Assembly: GCF_000298215.1 (NCBI RefSeq)
Contig: NZ_BAHD01000014.1
Coordinates: forward strand, 1-64,000
From: Kineosphaera limosa NBRC 100340
GTDB taxonomy: Bacteria; Actinomycetota; Actinomycetes; Actinomycetales; Dermatophilaceae
Reading direction: 5' to 3'
Length of the DNA: 64,000 nt
Shown: positions 41,329-53,895 of the stretch, one piece after another
Layout: each line of letters opens with the position of its first letter
How positions within the stretch are numbered: position 1 is the stretch's first letter
Position numbers and translations under genes: made by a program
Notes under the pieces: generated by a model
What the model saw: only the letters and a program-made list of their open reading frames with translations
The model's database searches: none
What the model was told of the DNA's origin: nothing

Positions 41329-42327
41329 ATGATCCATACGCAAGCGCTGACCCGGACGTTCACGTCCGGCAAACAGAGCGTCGAGGCCGTCGCCGGCATC
41401 GACCTCGACATCGGCCGCGGCGAACTCGTCGCGGTCCTCGGGCCGAACGGAGCGGGCAAATCGACGACCCTGCGGATGCTCACGTCGCTGCTGCCGCCGA
41501 CCTCCGGGGTCGCGCGAGTTGCCGGGATCGACGTCACCGCGGATCCCGCCGGGGTGCGGGCCCGGATCGGTTACGTCGGGCAGAAGGACGGAGCGGGTCA
41601 CAACTATCGGGTCGCCGACGAGCTGCTCATGCAGGGCCGCTTCTACGGGCTGGACCGGGCCGCGGCCCGGCAGCGGGTCGACGAGCTGCTGAACACCCTC
41701 GACCTGCCTGGCCTGGGGATGCGCAAGGTGAGCACCCTTTCAGGCGGGCAGAAACGCCGCCTCGACATCGCACTGGGCCTCGTGCACTCCCCGGGGCTGC
41801 TGTTTCTCGACGAGCCGACGACCGGCATGGACCCGCAGGCCCGGGCGAATCTGTGGGAGCACATCGGCGCCCTGCGCGAGCGGCTGGGCATGACGATCGT
41901 CGTCACGACCCACTACTTGGAGGAGGCCGACGCGATGGCCGAGCGGGTCGTCATCGTCGATCACGGCAAGATCATCGCCGACGACACGCCGGCGCGGCTC
42001 AAGCGCAACCTGGCCGGCGACCACATCGACGTCACCGTGCCCCGCGCTCAAGAGGTGGTCGCTCGCGAGGTGCTGGCCCAGCTCGGCACGGAACCGGGCA
42101 CGGTACCCGCTGTCGTTGACCCCGTGCCGGGAGGGGCCGTGCCGCGGGCCGAGTTGGTCGGCGTGCGGGTGCGCGTGCCCTCGGGCCCGGCGGCGCTGCC
42201 CCCGGCGCTGGCCCGACTCGCCGCAGCGGGGGTCGAGGTGAGCGCGGCGAGCGCCCAGCAACCCACGCTTGACGACGTCTTTCTCAACCTGACCGGCCGC
42301 AGCCTGCGTGAAGGAGCCGAAGCCTAA
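41329..42327 (+). CDS. Daunorubicin-resistance-type ABC exporter ATPase (DrrA-like)
   Basis: A 332-residue ATPase: Walker A GPNGAGKSTTLRML, signature LSGGQKRRLDIALGL, Walker B LLFLDEPTTGMDPQAR, H-loop TTHYLEEADAMAERV, and the DrrA-type C-terminal domain ending TLDDVFLNLTGRSLREG. It powers export of a drug-like compound with the next gene. ATG at 41329 follows AGCAGGGGGA; an upstream in-frame GTG would run through the operators. Stop overlaps the permease ATG (TAATG). Confidence 0.92.
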   Translation: MIHTQALTRTFTSGKQSVEAVAGIDLDIGRGELVAVLGPNGAGKSTTLRMLTSLLPPTSGVARVAGIDVTADPAGVRARIGYVGQKDGAGHNYRVADELLMQGRFYGLDRAAARQRVDELLNTLDLPGLGMRKVSTLSGGQKRRLDIALGLVHSPGLLFLDEPTTGMDPQARANLWEHIGALRERLGMTIVVTTHYLEEADAMAERVVIVDHGKIIADDTPARLKRNLAGDHIDVTVPRAQEVVAREVLAQLGTEPGTVPAVVDPVPGGAVPRAELVGVRVRVPSGPAALPPALARLAAAGVEVSAASAQQPTLDDVFLNLTGRSLREGAEA

Positions 42328-43142
42328 TGTCCACCACCGACCTGACGACGACCCCTGCGCCCGCGCCTGAAACGCCCGCGCCCGTGCGCCGCGGCCTGTT
42401 CGCGGACATCGGCTCGGTGTGGATGCGCGAGACGCTGACGATCCTGCGCGACCCGTTCTCGCTGATCTTCTCGCTGCTGCAGCCGTTGGTGTTCCTCGGC
42501 CTGTTCGCTCCGCTGCTGGCCGGGATGTCGGGGGAGGGTGGACCGGCGACGCTGCAGTGGTTCCTGCCCGGCGTGGTCGTGATGATCACGATGTTCGGCA
42601 CGTCGATGACTGGCTCGAATCTGCAGTTCGAGATCATGACCGGCGCCTTCGAACGCATCCTGGCCACCCCGCTGCGCCGCTCGGCCCTGCTCGTCGGGCG
42701 GGCCTTGAAGGAACTGACGCCGCTGCTCGTGCAGGCCCTCGTCATCGTGCTCGTCGCGTGGCCCTTCGGTTTCGCGCTGCATCCGGCGCACATCGCCGTC
42801 GGCCTGGTGATCATCGGCGTCTTCGGAGTCGGCGTCGGCGCCCTCTCGTACGCGCTGGCCATCGCGGCGCGCAAGGCGGAGTGGATTTTCTGGGCGGTGC
42901 AGCAGACCCTGCTCTTCCCGCTGCTCATCCTCTCCGGCATGATGCTGCCGCTGGAGACCGGGCCGCGGTGGATGCAGGTCGCCGCCCAGTTCAACCCGCT
43001 GACCCACATCGTCGACGCCCTGCGGGTGCTGTTCGCGGGCGGCTTCGACATCACGGTCGGCTACGGCGCGCTGGCGGCCGTGCTGACCTGCGCCGTCGGC
43101 CTGACCGTCGGAGTCCGCTCCATCACCCGCACGGTCCTCTAG
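42327..43142 (+). CDS. ABC-2 permease of drug exporter (DrrB-like)
   Basis: A 271-residue ABC-2 permease with six membrane segments. Typical parts: VWMRETLTILRDPFSLIFSLLQPLVFLGLFAPLL, LLVGRALKELTPLLVQALVIVL, and the FNPLTHIVDALRVLFAGGFD stretch characteristic of the DrrB/NodJ family. Translationally coupled to the ATPase. Copies C1 and C2 of the 79-bp repeat follow its stop. Confidence 0.92.
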   Translation: MSTTDLTTTPAPAPETPAPVRRGLFADIGSVWMRETLTILRDPFSLIFSLLQPLVFLGLFAPLLAGMSGEGGPATLQWFLPGVVVMITMFGTSMTGSNLQFEIMTGAFERILATPLRRSALLVGRALKELTPLLVQALVIVLVAWPFGFALHPAHIAVGLVIIGVFGVGVGALSYALAIAARKAEWIFWAVQQTLLFPLLILSGMMLPLETGPRWMQVAAQFNPLTHIVDALRVLFAGGFDITVGYGALAAVLTCAVGLTVGVRSITRTVL

Positions 43143-43185
43143 CCCCGACGCCGACCCGCCCACCCGCCGGTTGGCTCGCTCGCTC

Positions 43186-43264
43186 GTCCGCATCCTGGAT
43201 GTTGCGCTGGCTGCCCAGGGTTGCGGTTTCAACCGCAACGCTCGGCAGGGAGGGCGACTGTCGG
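43186..43264 (+). repeat. 79-bp repeat, copy C1 (array of two)
   Basis: CAG subtype with a central TTTCAA in place of TTGCGA, keeping the stem GTTGCGGTT/AACCGCAAC perfect. Head word has one change (GTCCGCATCC). A 24-base spacer (43265-43288) follows. Confidence 0.92.
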
Positions 43265-43288
43265 GGTTTGGGGTGCCGGGCCCGGGCT

Positions 43289-43367
43289 GTCCACATCCTG
43301 GATGTTGCGCCGGCTGCCGACGGTTGCGGTTGCGACCGCAACCCTGGGCAGGGAGGGCGACCGTCGG
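43289..43367 (+). repeat. 79-bp repeat, copy C2
   Basis: GAC subtype; outer arms CCGACGGT and ACCGTCGG pair perfectly. Together with C1 it fills most of the 278-base convergent gap between drrB and vapC. Confidence 0.92.
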
Positions 43368-43420
43368 CCTGGAGGCTGACTTCGGCCAGGACTTGGCGGG
43401 CCCCAACCGCCCGCGAGGGG

Positions 43421-43822
43421 CTACCGCGAGACGTCCAGCACCTCGATGCGGCACGTAGGCCCGGTCGCACGGTCGAGCCGCCCGTCGCCGGTGACGAGCG
43501 GGACCTCCAGCGCCTCCGCGAGAGCGACGTAGGCCGCGTCGTAGGCACTGAGGCTGTGGCGCAGTTGCCAGCTCCGGTTGAGTAGCGCCGGGTGGGCAGC
43601 GCGCCGGAGTGGGAGCGCCACCAGGTCCTCGATGGCGGTCTGGGCGCGAGCCGCCGTCACCTGGCTCGAGCGCACCAGGCCGCGCAGGACCGACAGCACC
43701 TCCAGGTCGATGATGGCTGGCGCAGCGAGGCGCTCTCCGCGCAGCCTGGAGCGCGCGCGTGCGCCGTCGGCGCCGTCATCTACCAGTGCGACGGCGAGCA
43801 CGCTGGAGTCAACGACGATCAC
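43421..43822 (-). CDS. VapC-family PIN toxin (VapBC module 1)
   Basis: A 133-residue PIN-domain ribonuclease. The acidic metal site is visible: D5 (VVDSSVLA), E41 (DLEVLSVLRGL), D95 (SAYDAAYVALAE) and D113 (TGDGRLDRA). GTG at 43822 is used since it places VVDSS at the N terminus like all VapCs; it overlaps the antitoxin end by 14 bases. Probably cleaves a tRNA or rRNA when freed. Confidence 0.92.
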   Translation of the reverse strand: MIVVDSSVLAVALVDDGADGARARSRLRGERLAAPAIIDLEVLSVLRGLVRSSQVTAARAQTAIEDLVALPLRRAAHPALLNRSWQLRHSLSAYDAAYVALAEALEVPLVTGDGRLDRATGPTCRIEVLDVSR

Positions 43823-44039
43823 GGTCGTCGCGCACCATGGCGGCGGCCTGCGCGAGGTGCACCGAACCGCCCGATCTTGCCCCCGCGCGGTCCAGCACCT
43901 CATCTACCGTCGGCTGGGCCGCTTCCTCGATGAGGCGGGTGAGCAGGTACTCCTGCAGCGATTGATGCGCCGCTGCCGCGCGGGCACGCAGGACCGCATG
44001 GGTCGCTTCAGGTACGTCTTTGATCTGCACACTGGGCAT
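43809..44039 (-). CDS. VapB/FitA-like antitoxin (module 1)
   Basis: A 76-residue ribbon-helix-helix antitoxin: SVQIKDVPEATHAVLRARAAAAHQSLQEYLLTRLIEEA is the FitA-type DNA-binding part; the acidic/basic tail would wrap the toxin. A 21-bp inverted repeat and a CATAAT -10 lie immediately at the start codon, so it is probably leaderless and autoregulated. Confidence 0.9.
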   Translation of the reverse strand: MPSVQIKDVPEATHAVLRARAAAAHQSLQEYLLTRLIEEAAQPTVDEVLDRAGARSGGSVHLAQAAAMVRDDRDRR

Positions 44040-44058
44040 GGGGCCATTATGGCGCCAT
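44038..44058 (-). promoter_or_regulatory. VapBC-1 promoter/operator
   Basis: Inverted repeat ATGGGGCCA-TTA-TGGCGCCAT (one mismatch). On the minus strand it includes CATAAT followed by GGCCCC and the antitoxin ATG, i.e. -10 six bases before the start codon. Confidence 0.6.
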
Positions 44059-44151
44059 GCTCAGGCGGCGGCCAGTCTGGGCGGCCCAGCAGGCGCGCCC
44101 GATGGATGCCGCCCCTGCCGACGTTGCCGGCAAGCACTCGATCAATCGCCC

Positions 44152-44230
44152 GTCCACATCCTGGGTGGTGTGCTTGCTGCCGACGAATGCGGTTGCGACC
44201 ACAACCATCGGCAGGGAGGGCGACCTTCGG
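44152..44230 (+). repeat. 79-bp repeat, copy D
   Basis: The most diverged full copy (CGACGAATGCGG centre), GAC subtype, in the 240-base gap between the vapB start and the SNF2 stop. Confidence 0.88.
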
Positions 44231-44279
44231 CGGAGGGGGCTGGGCCGGGGCCGGTGGTGAGCTGCTACTCCTTGAGCGG

Positions 44280-47717
<3,438 letters not shown>

Positions 47718-47855
47718 GTCGGCAACGCTAGGTGCGACCACCGACAAGGTTGCGCCGACAGGCCGAACACGCGATCAATCGATCGCCCCGTCTACCCGTC
47801 AGGCCAGATCACCGGATACGCGCATCACAACCCTCCATCCCAGGCCCGCCCAGCC

Positions 47856-47934
47856 GTCCACATCCTGGATGTTGCGCTCCCTGCCGACGGTTGCGGTCGC
47901 GACCGCAACGCTGGGCAGGGAGCACGCCCGTCGG
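47856..47934 (+). repeat. 79-bp repeat, copy E
   Basis: GAC subtype; its centre contains the perfect 20-bp palindrome GTTGCGGTCGCGACCGCAAC. In the 260-base gap between SNF2 start and the YihY stop; nothing else recognisable there. Confidence 0.92.
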
Positions 47935-47977
47935 CGGCTGGGGGCGGCGGTCGGCGGCGGTGGGCAGCGGCGAGCGT

Positions 47978-49261
47978 CTACCTCTCACCGGGACGGTGTA
48001 CGTCCTGGTCCTCCCAGTAGGACTCCTCGGCGGCGTCGATGCGCGGCCGCTGACCGAGGCGACGACGCGTCTCCACGGCCTTGCGCTCGAGCTTTTGGGC
48101 GCGGCGGTTCAGACGCAGTCGCTTGAGGGGTCCGATGGGCTCGTCGCCGATCGGCGCGCCGTCGGGGCGCCGATCGGAGGAGACGGGATTGAGGTCGCCC
48201 GGCTTCGGGGCCCGGTAGTCGGGGTTGAGGGTGTCGTCGACCGACACCTGACCGGTCACATCCTGGTGGTCCCAGTGCAGCGTGTGCGGCGCGGACTCGG
48301 TGACGAAGTTCGGCGTCTCCTTGAAGTGCACTTCGCGCGGATCCTGCGGCATGTTCGGCGCGGGCGGGTTGGCGGTGAACGCCGCCACCATGAGCAGCAC
48401 CCGAGCCAACAGGTTGACGAACAGCAGCAGGGTCGCCAGCGACGCCGACGCGGCCAGCAGCGGGTTGTCGCTGACGGACGACACAATGCTGGTACCGAGG
48501 AACAGGATCACCTGAACCGCGACGCCGCCGACCGCCGACCCCAGCCACAGATCCTTACGTAGCGGCCGCACCGCCGCCGTGACCCGGAACAGGAACGCGA
48601 ACGTCACCGCGGACATCGCCGCCGCCGCGAGCAGACCGCCGGCCCTTACGAGGAACGACGCGACCGGGCTCCCGTCGAGGCCGATGAAGCCGATAACGAC
48701 CTGCCCCAAGGTGCTGGCCGCCGTGCCGAGCAGCGCGGAGGACACGATGCCGAACGCCATCGCGATGAACCCCAGCAGGTCCCGCACCTTCTGCAGCACC
48801 GGGTTCTCGACCGGGGCCACGATGCCGAACATGTCCTGCACGCAGGAGCGGATGTTCGTCATCATCCCGATCGCGGTCCACAGCAGCACGAGGGCGGCCA
48901 CGATCGAGGCGACATTGACCGCCGAGTCGAGCACGAGCGCGTCGGGGTTGATCATCCCCTGCCCGCTGCCGTCCTGCAGGATGCCCGGCAGGGCCTCGTT
49001 GACGGCCTCGATGACCTGAGACCGAAGCTCCTCGTTGCCGCCGATCGTCGCCATGAACACGGTCCAGGCGATGGTCAACGCCGCGACGATCGAGAAGATC
49101 GCCGAGTAGGCGATACCGCCGGCCAGCAGGCCGCCGCGGGCCTTGCCGTAGCGCTGCAGCGCGCGGACCGGGCGCGACTCCTTGATCGTCTCGATGAGCT
49201 TCTTGGGCGTCGACTCCTCGCTCTCGCGGGTGTCCTCTGGGGCAGTGTCCGTGGCCGACAT
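47978..49261 (-). CDS. YihY/BrkB-family inner membrane protein
   Basis: A 427-residue protein with about six membrane helices (first GGIAYSAIFSIVAALTIAWTVF), the family LLWTAIGMMTNIRSCVQDMFG region and a 120-residue hydrophilic, charged C-terminal tail. YihY/BrkB proteins were once called RNase BN; their real function is uncertain (envelope or serum resistance suggested). ATG 49261 has a TACTGT -10 seven bases before it (leaderless). An alternative ATG at 49327 overlaps the upstream stop (ATGA) and would add 22 residues. Confidence 0.88.
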   Translation of the reverse strand: MSATDTAPEDTRESEESTPKKLIETIKESRPVRALQRYGKARGGLLAGGIAYSAIFSIVAALTIAWTVFMATIGGNEELRSQVIEAVNEALPGILQDGSGQGMINPDALVLDSAVNVASIVAALVLLWTAIGMMTNIRSCVQDMFGIVAPVENPVLQKVRDLLGFIAMAFGIVSSALLGTAASTLGQVVIGFIGLDGSPVASFLVRAGGLLAAAAMSAVTFAFLFRVTAAVRPLRKDLWLGSAVGGVAVQVILFLGTSIVSSVSDNPLLAASASLATLLLFVNLLARVLLMVAAFTANPPAPNMPQDPREVHFKETPNFVTESAPHTLHWDHQDVTGQVSVDDTLNPDYRAPKPGDLNPVSSDRRPDGAPIGDEPIGPLKRLRLNRRAQKLERKAVETRRRLGQRPRIDAAEESYWEDQDVHRPGER

Positions 49262-49323
49262 ACCGGCCACAGTACTGAGACCCGCCTCCCGGGGCATCCC
49301 GGTACGCCCGCGGGTCGGCGCCG

Positions 49324-50493
49324 TCATCCGCGCTCGGCGAGCACCCCGCTGATGCGTTCGATGATCTGCGTGAGGATGGGCAGCGGGGTCCCATAGTTGA
49401 GGCGGGCGAAGCCCTTGGCGGCGTCGCCGCACGCGGGACCGGGGGTCAGCGCGACCTGGGCATGTTCGCGGAAAATCGCGGCGGGGTCGTCGCCCAGGCC
49501 GCGCTCGCGGAAGTCCAACAGCGCGAGGTAGGTGCCCTCGGGCTGCTGGTAGCGCACCCCCGGCAGCTTCTCGGCGACGAGGTCGGACAGGGCCGTGCGG
49601 TTACGGTCGAGGTAGGCCAGGATGTTGGTCAGCCACGGCTCGCCCTCGTCATAGGCGGTGATATTGGCGACGATGCCGGGCAGCGACGCGCCCTGCTCGA
49701 CCCACCGACCGGCCCGCACCCACGCCTGCCGGTGCTCGGGGTTGCTGAAGACGATCTGGGCGCACTTCAGACCCGGCAGGTTGAACGCCTTGCTGGCCGA
49801 GGTCGCCGTGATCGTGTGCGCGGCGGTCCGCTCGTCGAGCGTCGCGTACGGCACGTGTGTGCGGCCCTGGTAGATCAGCGGCGCGTGGATCTCGTCGGAG
49901 AACACCAGGCCGCCCTTGGCCTCCACGACGTCGGCGATGGCCAGCATCTCGTCGCGGGTCAACACGCGCCCGATCGGGTTGTGCGGATTGCACAGGGTCA
50001 GCAGTTGCGCGCCCGCGTCGAACGCGGCGGCGAGGGCGTCGAGGTCGTACACCCACCGATCCCCGTCACGGGCCATCGGCACCTGCAGGATCGGCCGGTC
50101 CCACCAGTCCGGCAGCAGCAGGAACGGCATGTACGCCGGCGTCGGCACGATGACGGGGGTGCCGGGCCGGGTGAAGTTCTCGATGATCGCTCCCATGCCG
50201 GCCAGTACGTCCGGCAGCGGCCGAACCATCGCGGGGTCCAGGCTCACCCCGTAGCGCCGCTGCGCGAACTGGGTGTAGGCGCGCCCGAGATCATCGACGA
50301 TCCCCGGCGGGTTGTAGCCGAACCGCGCCCGGTCGACCACCTCGTGCAGCGCCCGCGCGACCGGCTCGGCGACGCCGAAGTCCATCTCCGCGATCCAGGC
50401 GCCGTAGCTGTCCGGATAGGTCAGCCACTTGCTGCTGCCGCGCTCGCGCAGCGAGTCGACGGTGATGGCGTCCAGGCGGGAGGTGAAGTCCAT
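49324..50493 (-). CDS. PatB/MalY-type aminotransferase class I/II (C-S beta-lyase)
   Basis: A 389-residue fold-type I PLP enzyme. PLP lysine K235 in TSASKAFNLPGLKCA, Asp200 in VFSDEIHAPLIY and the N-terminal WIAEMDFGVAEPVARAL are hallmarks of the PatB/MalY subgroup, which cleave cystathionine or other S-substituted cysteines to thiol, pyruvate and ammonia. NP.NP.G is present (LCNPHNPIGRV). Possible cotranscription with the YihY gene (ATGA overlap at 49324-49327). Confidence 0.9.
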   Translation of the reverse strand: MDFTSRLDAITVDSLRERGSSKWLTYPDSYGAWIAEMDFGVAEPVARALHEVVDRARFGYNPPGIVDDLGRAYTQFAQRRYGVSLDPAMVRPLPDVLAGMGAIIENFTRPGTPVIVPTPAYMPFLLLPDWWDRPILQVPMARDGDRWVYDLDALAAAFDAGAQLLTLCNPHNPIGRVLTRDEMLAIADVVEAKGGLVFSDEIHAPLIYQGRTHVPYATLDERTAAHTITATSASKAFNLPGLKCAQIVFSNPEHRQAWVRAGRWVEQGASLPGIVANITAYDEGEPWLTNILAYLDRNRTALSDLVAEKLPGVRYQQPEGTYLALLDFRERGLGDDPAAIFREHAQVALTPGPACGDAAKGFARLNYGTPLPILTQIIERISGVLAERG

Positions 50494-50560
50494 GGGCCCA
50501 AGTGTGGCGGGTCACCGACGACCGGATGCGGTCGGGCCGGGCGCCGACGGCTCGCGTCGC

Positions 50561-52048
50561 CTACGCCAGTTGCACACCGAAGGCGGGGATGAGCAGGCCG
50601 CGGAAGGCGCCGTTGCGCACCTTCAGCAGCGGTAGGCCGTCGCGGGTCTCGCGGCCTTCCATCAGCGCCGGAGAGGGCCGGGGTAGCCGTAGGGTGCGCC
50701 GGGCCACGGGCCGTCCGTCCGCGCCGACCGCGTAGCCGACGTGGGTGCCGGCGCGCAGCACCCCCTGCCGCACGGGGGTAAACGCGAAGGCGTCGCGCAC
50801 GTCGAGCGGATAGGCGATCCGCGCCCGTTCCTGAATCCACTGTCCTCGTAGCGCGCCGGAGTCGATCCGCAGCCACACCCCGGGCCGATCCGCCATCCAC
50901 GAGCGGAGCCCGAAGCGCACCGTTTCGGCCGCGCGCGGCCCGGTGCGGGTCGAGGTCAGCGTGCGTCCGTCGGTGCCGCGGGTCACCAGCGAGTGGCGTC
51001 CCGGCGCCAGGTACGCCCGCCCGGCCGCGTAGCCGGCGGGGGCGTCGCTCTGGAACGCGTCGGCCAGTCGCGCCAGGTCGGGGCTACCGGTCAGGGTGTG
51101 CAGCTTGTACAGCTGCTGCACGTGGATGCCGTGGTAGCTGGCGCTGAACACCTCGTGGTTGAGGCAGTACTTGGAGGTGCGCCCCGGCATCCGGATGTCG
51201 GCGGCGTGCGTGCGGGTGGCCTGCACGGCGCCGAGAAAGAGCTGCCTGGCGCGGGCGTCGCCGGTGACCCACCAGTAGTCGTACAGCCCGTAGACCGCGA
51301 AGTTGTGGCCGTTGTAGGCGCGGTCGACGTGCTCGCCGACGTACTCCTCGCACCACAGCAGCTGCTGCCGGTCGACCTCCACGGTCCACGGCTGCCCGGC
51401 CGCGGGCGGGTTGAGGAAGGTGGCGAGGATGTCGTCGGCGGCCCGCTGCCAGCGCGCCTCGCGGGTCACCTCGAACAGGGTGATGAACGCCGACAGCGCC
51501 TGCCCCTGGGCCATGGCCGAGTACCAGGGCGCGCGCATCGTGAACTCCGCTTTGCCGTGCAGGGGAAAGTCGAAGGGGTAGGGCAGGTAGAGGGCGCCGC
51601 GCGCGGTGTGGGCGTAACTCAGGATCCGTTCGCCGTGCCGCACCGCGAGGTCGAGGTAGCGCCGGTCGCCGCTGTTGCGGTAGCTCCACAGCCAGGTCAG
51701 CAGGTGGGCGGACTGCAGCACCGGATGGTCGTAGAGCCGGCCCTCGCGGGCGTACATGACGATGCCGTCGGCGTCGTGGGGGCGGTTCGGGGAGCGCAGG
51801 GCTGCGCGGCCGACGTACGCGAACGGGCGGCCGGCATTCTCCACCTTCTGCACCCGGTCGCCACCGACGAGGAAGGCGCCCAGGGTGCTGCCCTCGACGC
51901 GGACGAGCTCGGTCCGATGCGCCAGCGCCGAAGCCCGGGGGGTCGCCAGCGCCCCGGCGGTGGCCGGCCTCCCGGCGGAGGCAGAGCCGGCCACGGCGAG
52001 CCCGGTCAACCCGGCGCAGAAGGTGCGGCGGGGAATCCTTGCGGTCAT
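50561..52048 (-). CDS. Secreted D-glucuronyl C5-epimerase-like protein (paralogue 1)
   Basis: A 495-residue exported protein with a twin-arginine-like signal (RIPRRTFCAGLTGLAVAGSASA). The core matches the glucuronyl C5-epimerase C-terminal family: APWYSAMAQGQALSAFITLFEVT, CEEYVGEHVDRAYNGHNFAVYGLYDYWWVTGD and YHGIHVQQLYKLHTLTGS. Such enzymes invert glucuronate to iduronate in heparan-like polymers. The C-terminal 140 residues form a beta-rich repeat-like module (GVWLRIDSGALRGQWIQE; GAFRGLLIP). It lies 4 bases from its paralogue, on the same strand. Confidence 0.75.
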   Translation of the reverse strand: MTARIPRRTFCAGLTGLAVAGSASAGRPATAGALATPRASALAHRTELVRVEGSTLGAFLVGGDRVQKVENAGRPFAYVGRAALRSPNRPHDADGIVMYAREGRLYDHPVLQSAHLLTWLWSYRNSGDRRYLDLAVRHGERILSYAHTARGALYLPYPFDFPLHGKAEFTMRAPWYSAMAQGQALSAFITLFEVTREARWQRAADDILATFLNPPAAGQPWTVEVDRQQLLWCEEYVGEHVDRAYNGHNFAVYGLYDYWWVTGDARARQLFLGAVQATRTHAADIRMPGRTSKYCLNHEVFSASYHGIHVQQLYKLHTLTGSPDLARLADAFQSDAPAGYAAGRAYLAPGRHSLVTRGTDGRTLTSTRTGPRAAETVRFGLRSWMADRPGVWLRIDSGALRGQWIQERARIAYPLDVRDAFAFTPVRQGVLRAGTHVGYAVGADGRPVARRTLRLPRPSPALMEGRETRDGLPLLKVRNGAFRGLLIPAFGVQLA

Positions 52049-52052
52049 CGAG

Positions 52053-53711
52053 TCACTCCACCTTCACGTCGGCGGCGTCGATCGCCAGGCCCGCGAGCGG
52101 GCCGTCGGCGACGGTGAAATAGGTGCGCCCCTCGCGGCTGAACCGCCCGGCCAGGTGCACCGGGGTGGCCTGACCAATCAGCACACTGCTCTGTGCGGTC
52201 CAGTGCCCCGCGGTATCGGCGGCGTAGCCGGTCTGGGTGCCGGCACCGAGCATCCCGGCGCGGGGCAGCCCGAACGTCACGGCGTCGCGCGCGCCCTGCA
52301 GCCAGGCGTGGTCGGGCTGCTCGCGCACCCAGGTGCCGGCGAGGGTGCCCGAGTCGACCCGCAGCCACACCCCACTGCGGCCGGGCAGCAGCGTGCGAGC
52401 CCCGAACTCCACGGCCTGCGCCGCGGCGACGTCGGCGATCCGGGTGCTGGCCGGCTGCCCCTGCTCGTCAACAGTGACGGCCTCGACCCGACCGGCGGCG
52501 ATCATCCCGCTGCCGCCCTGTCGGTCCCGGGGGGCGTCGTCGATGAAGGCGTCGCCGAGCCGGGCGAAGTCGGTGCTGCCGGTGAGAGTGTGCAACGTGA
52601 ACAGTTGCCCGATGTGCACCCGGTGGTAGTTGTCGTCGGACACCCGGTGCGTCAGGCAGTACCGGGAGGTGCCGCCGGGCACCCGGATGTCGCGGACGCG
52701 CACCCGGGTCGCCTCCAGCCCCCCGAGCACCACCTGTCGGGCCTGCGGGTCGCCGGTGAGCCACCAGTAGTCGTAGACGCCGAAGAGCGCGAACATATGG
52801 CCGTTGAACGCGCGGTCCGGGTTCGGTCCCGCGTACTCCTCGAACCACAACAGTCCTTTGTCGTCGACGTCGACGGTCCACGGCCGGCCCTCCGCCCGCG
52901 GCCGCAGGAAGCTGGCGAAGGTCTCGTCGGCGGCCTCCCGCCAGCGCGGCTGACCGGTGGTCTCGTAGAGCGCCACGAACGCCGAGAGCGCCTGGCCCTG
53001 CGCCATCGCGGAGTACCAGGGCGCGTGCATCGGGTGCGCGTCGTCGCCGTGCAGCGCGAAGTCGAAGTGGTAGGGAAAGTAGAGCGCGGAGCGGGTGTGT
53101 TCGCCGGTCGTGAGCAGCCGCTCGCCATGGGCGATGGCTTTGTCGAGGTACTCGCGGCCGCCGCCGTTGCGGTAGCTGGCGGTCCACATGGGAATGTGTC
53201 GAGCCTGCAGTACAGGGTGGTCGTGGGTCTGCCCACCGCGCTCGTAGACGAGCACCCCGGCGTCGTCGTGCGGCCGGTCGGGGGTCAGCGGGGCGAGACC
53301 CGCGCGGGCGTAGGGCCGCTGCTCGGGGCCGACGCGCCGCAGCGTGTCGGAGCCGGTGCGAAAGGCCGGTAGCGAGGTGCCGGTGATGCGGGCCCAACCG
53401 GAGGTCGCTGGGGCTTGGGCGTCGGTGATGGTGGCGGCGGCGGTCAACGCGGCGGCCAACGCCGGGCCGGTCGAGCCGGGCAGCAGGCCGACGCGGGCCA
53501 GGGACGCTGCCCCGGACACCCGCGGCTCGCCCGCCGACAGGGCCGAGAAGACCGTGCTCTGGTCGGTGACGATCCGTTGCTCGGGGATCCGTTGCGCAGG
53601 GGCCGGTTGCGCGGTGGCGGTGGGTGAGACTCCCACACCGGCCGCGAGTGCCAGGGTGAGCGTCAGGGTGGGTGCCAGGGCAAGGGTGAGCAGGGCGCAG
53701 CGGCTGCGCAT
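52053..53711 (-). CDS. Secreted D-glucuronyl C5-epimerase-like protein (paralogue 2)
   Basis: A 552-residue exported paralogue with a hydrophobic signal (CALLTLALAPTLTLTLALAAGV). Shared core: APWYSAMAQGQALSAFVALYETT, FEEYAGPNPDRAFNGHMFALFGVYDYWWLTGD, YHRVHIGQLFTLHTLTGS; shared C-terminal module with GVWLRVDSGTLAGTWVRE. It has about 60 extra N-terminal residues (SALSAGEPRVSGAASLARVG...). It precedes paralogue 1 in the transcript with only 4 bases between, so they arose by tandem duplication and are co-expressed. Polymer substrate is unknown. Confidence 0.75.
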   Translation of the reverse strand: MRSRCALLTLALAPTLTLTLALAAGVGVSPTATAQPAPAQRIPEQRIVTDQSTVFSALSAGEPRVSGAASLARVGLLPGSTGPALAAALTAAATITDAQAPATSGWARITGTSLPAFRTGSDTLRRVGPEQRPYARAGLAPLTPDRPHDDAGVLVYERGGQTHDHPVLQARHIPMWTASYRNGGGREYLDKAIAHGERLLTTGEHTRSALYFPYHFDFALHGDDAHPMHAPWYSAMAQGQALSAFVALYETTGQPRWREAADETFASFLRPRAEGRPWTVDVDDKGLLWFEEYAGPNPDRAFNGHMFALFGVYDYWWLTGDPQARQVVLGGLEATRVRVRDIRVPGGTSRYCLTHRVSDDNYHRVHIGQLFTLHTLTGSTDFARLGDAFIDDAPRDRQGGSGMIAAGRVEAVTVDEQGQPASTRIADVAAAQAVEFGARTLLPGRSGVWLRVDSGTLAGTWVREQPDHAWLQGARDAVTFGLPRAGMLGAGTQTGYAADTAGHWTAQSSVLIGQATPVHLAGRFSREGRTYFTVADGPLAGLAIDAADVKVE

Positions 53712-53895
53712 AGGGCAGTCCCTTCCGCGGCCCCCGCCACCCGCCTTGCCGAATCCGGTCGTTCGTCAACTCAGTCGTCAACGCAATCGGCAGTTTGGAT
53801 GCGGTGCTGAGGAATTCGCCTCGAGTCTCAGACCTGGACTGCGGCGATGCCGCACCGGGTTCTGCGCGCTCGGCGACCCTGCGCGCAGGTCGCCG

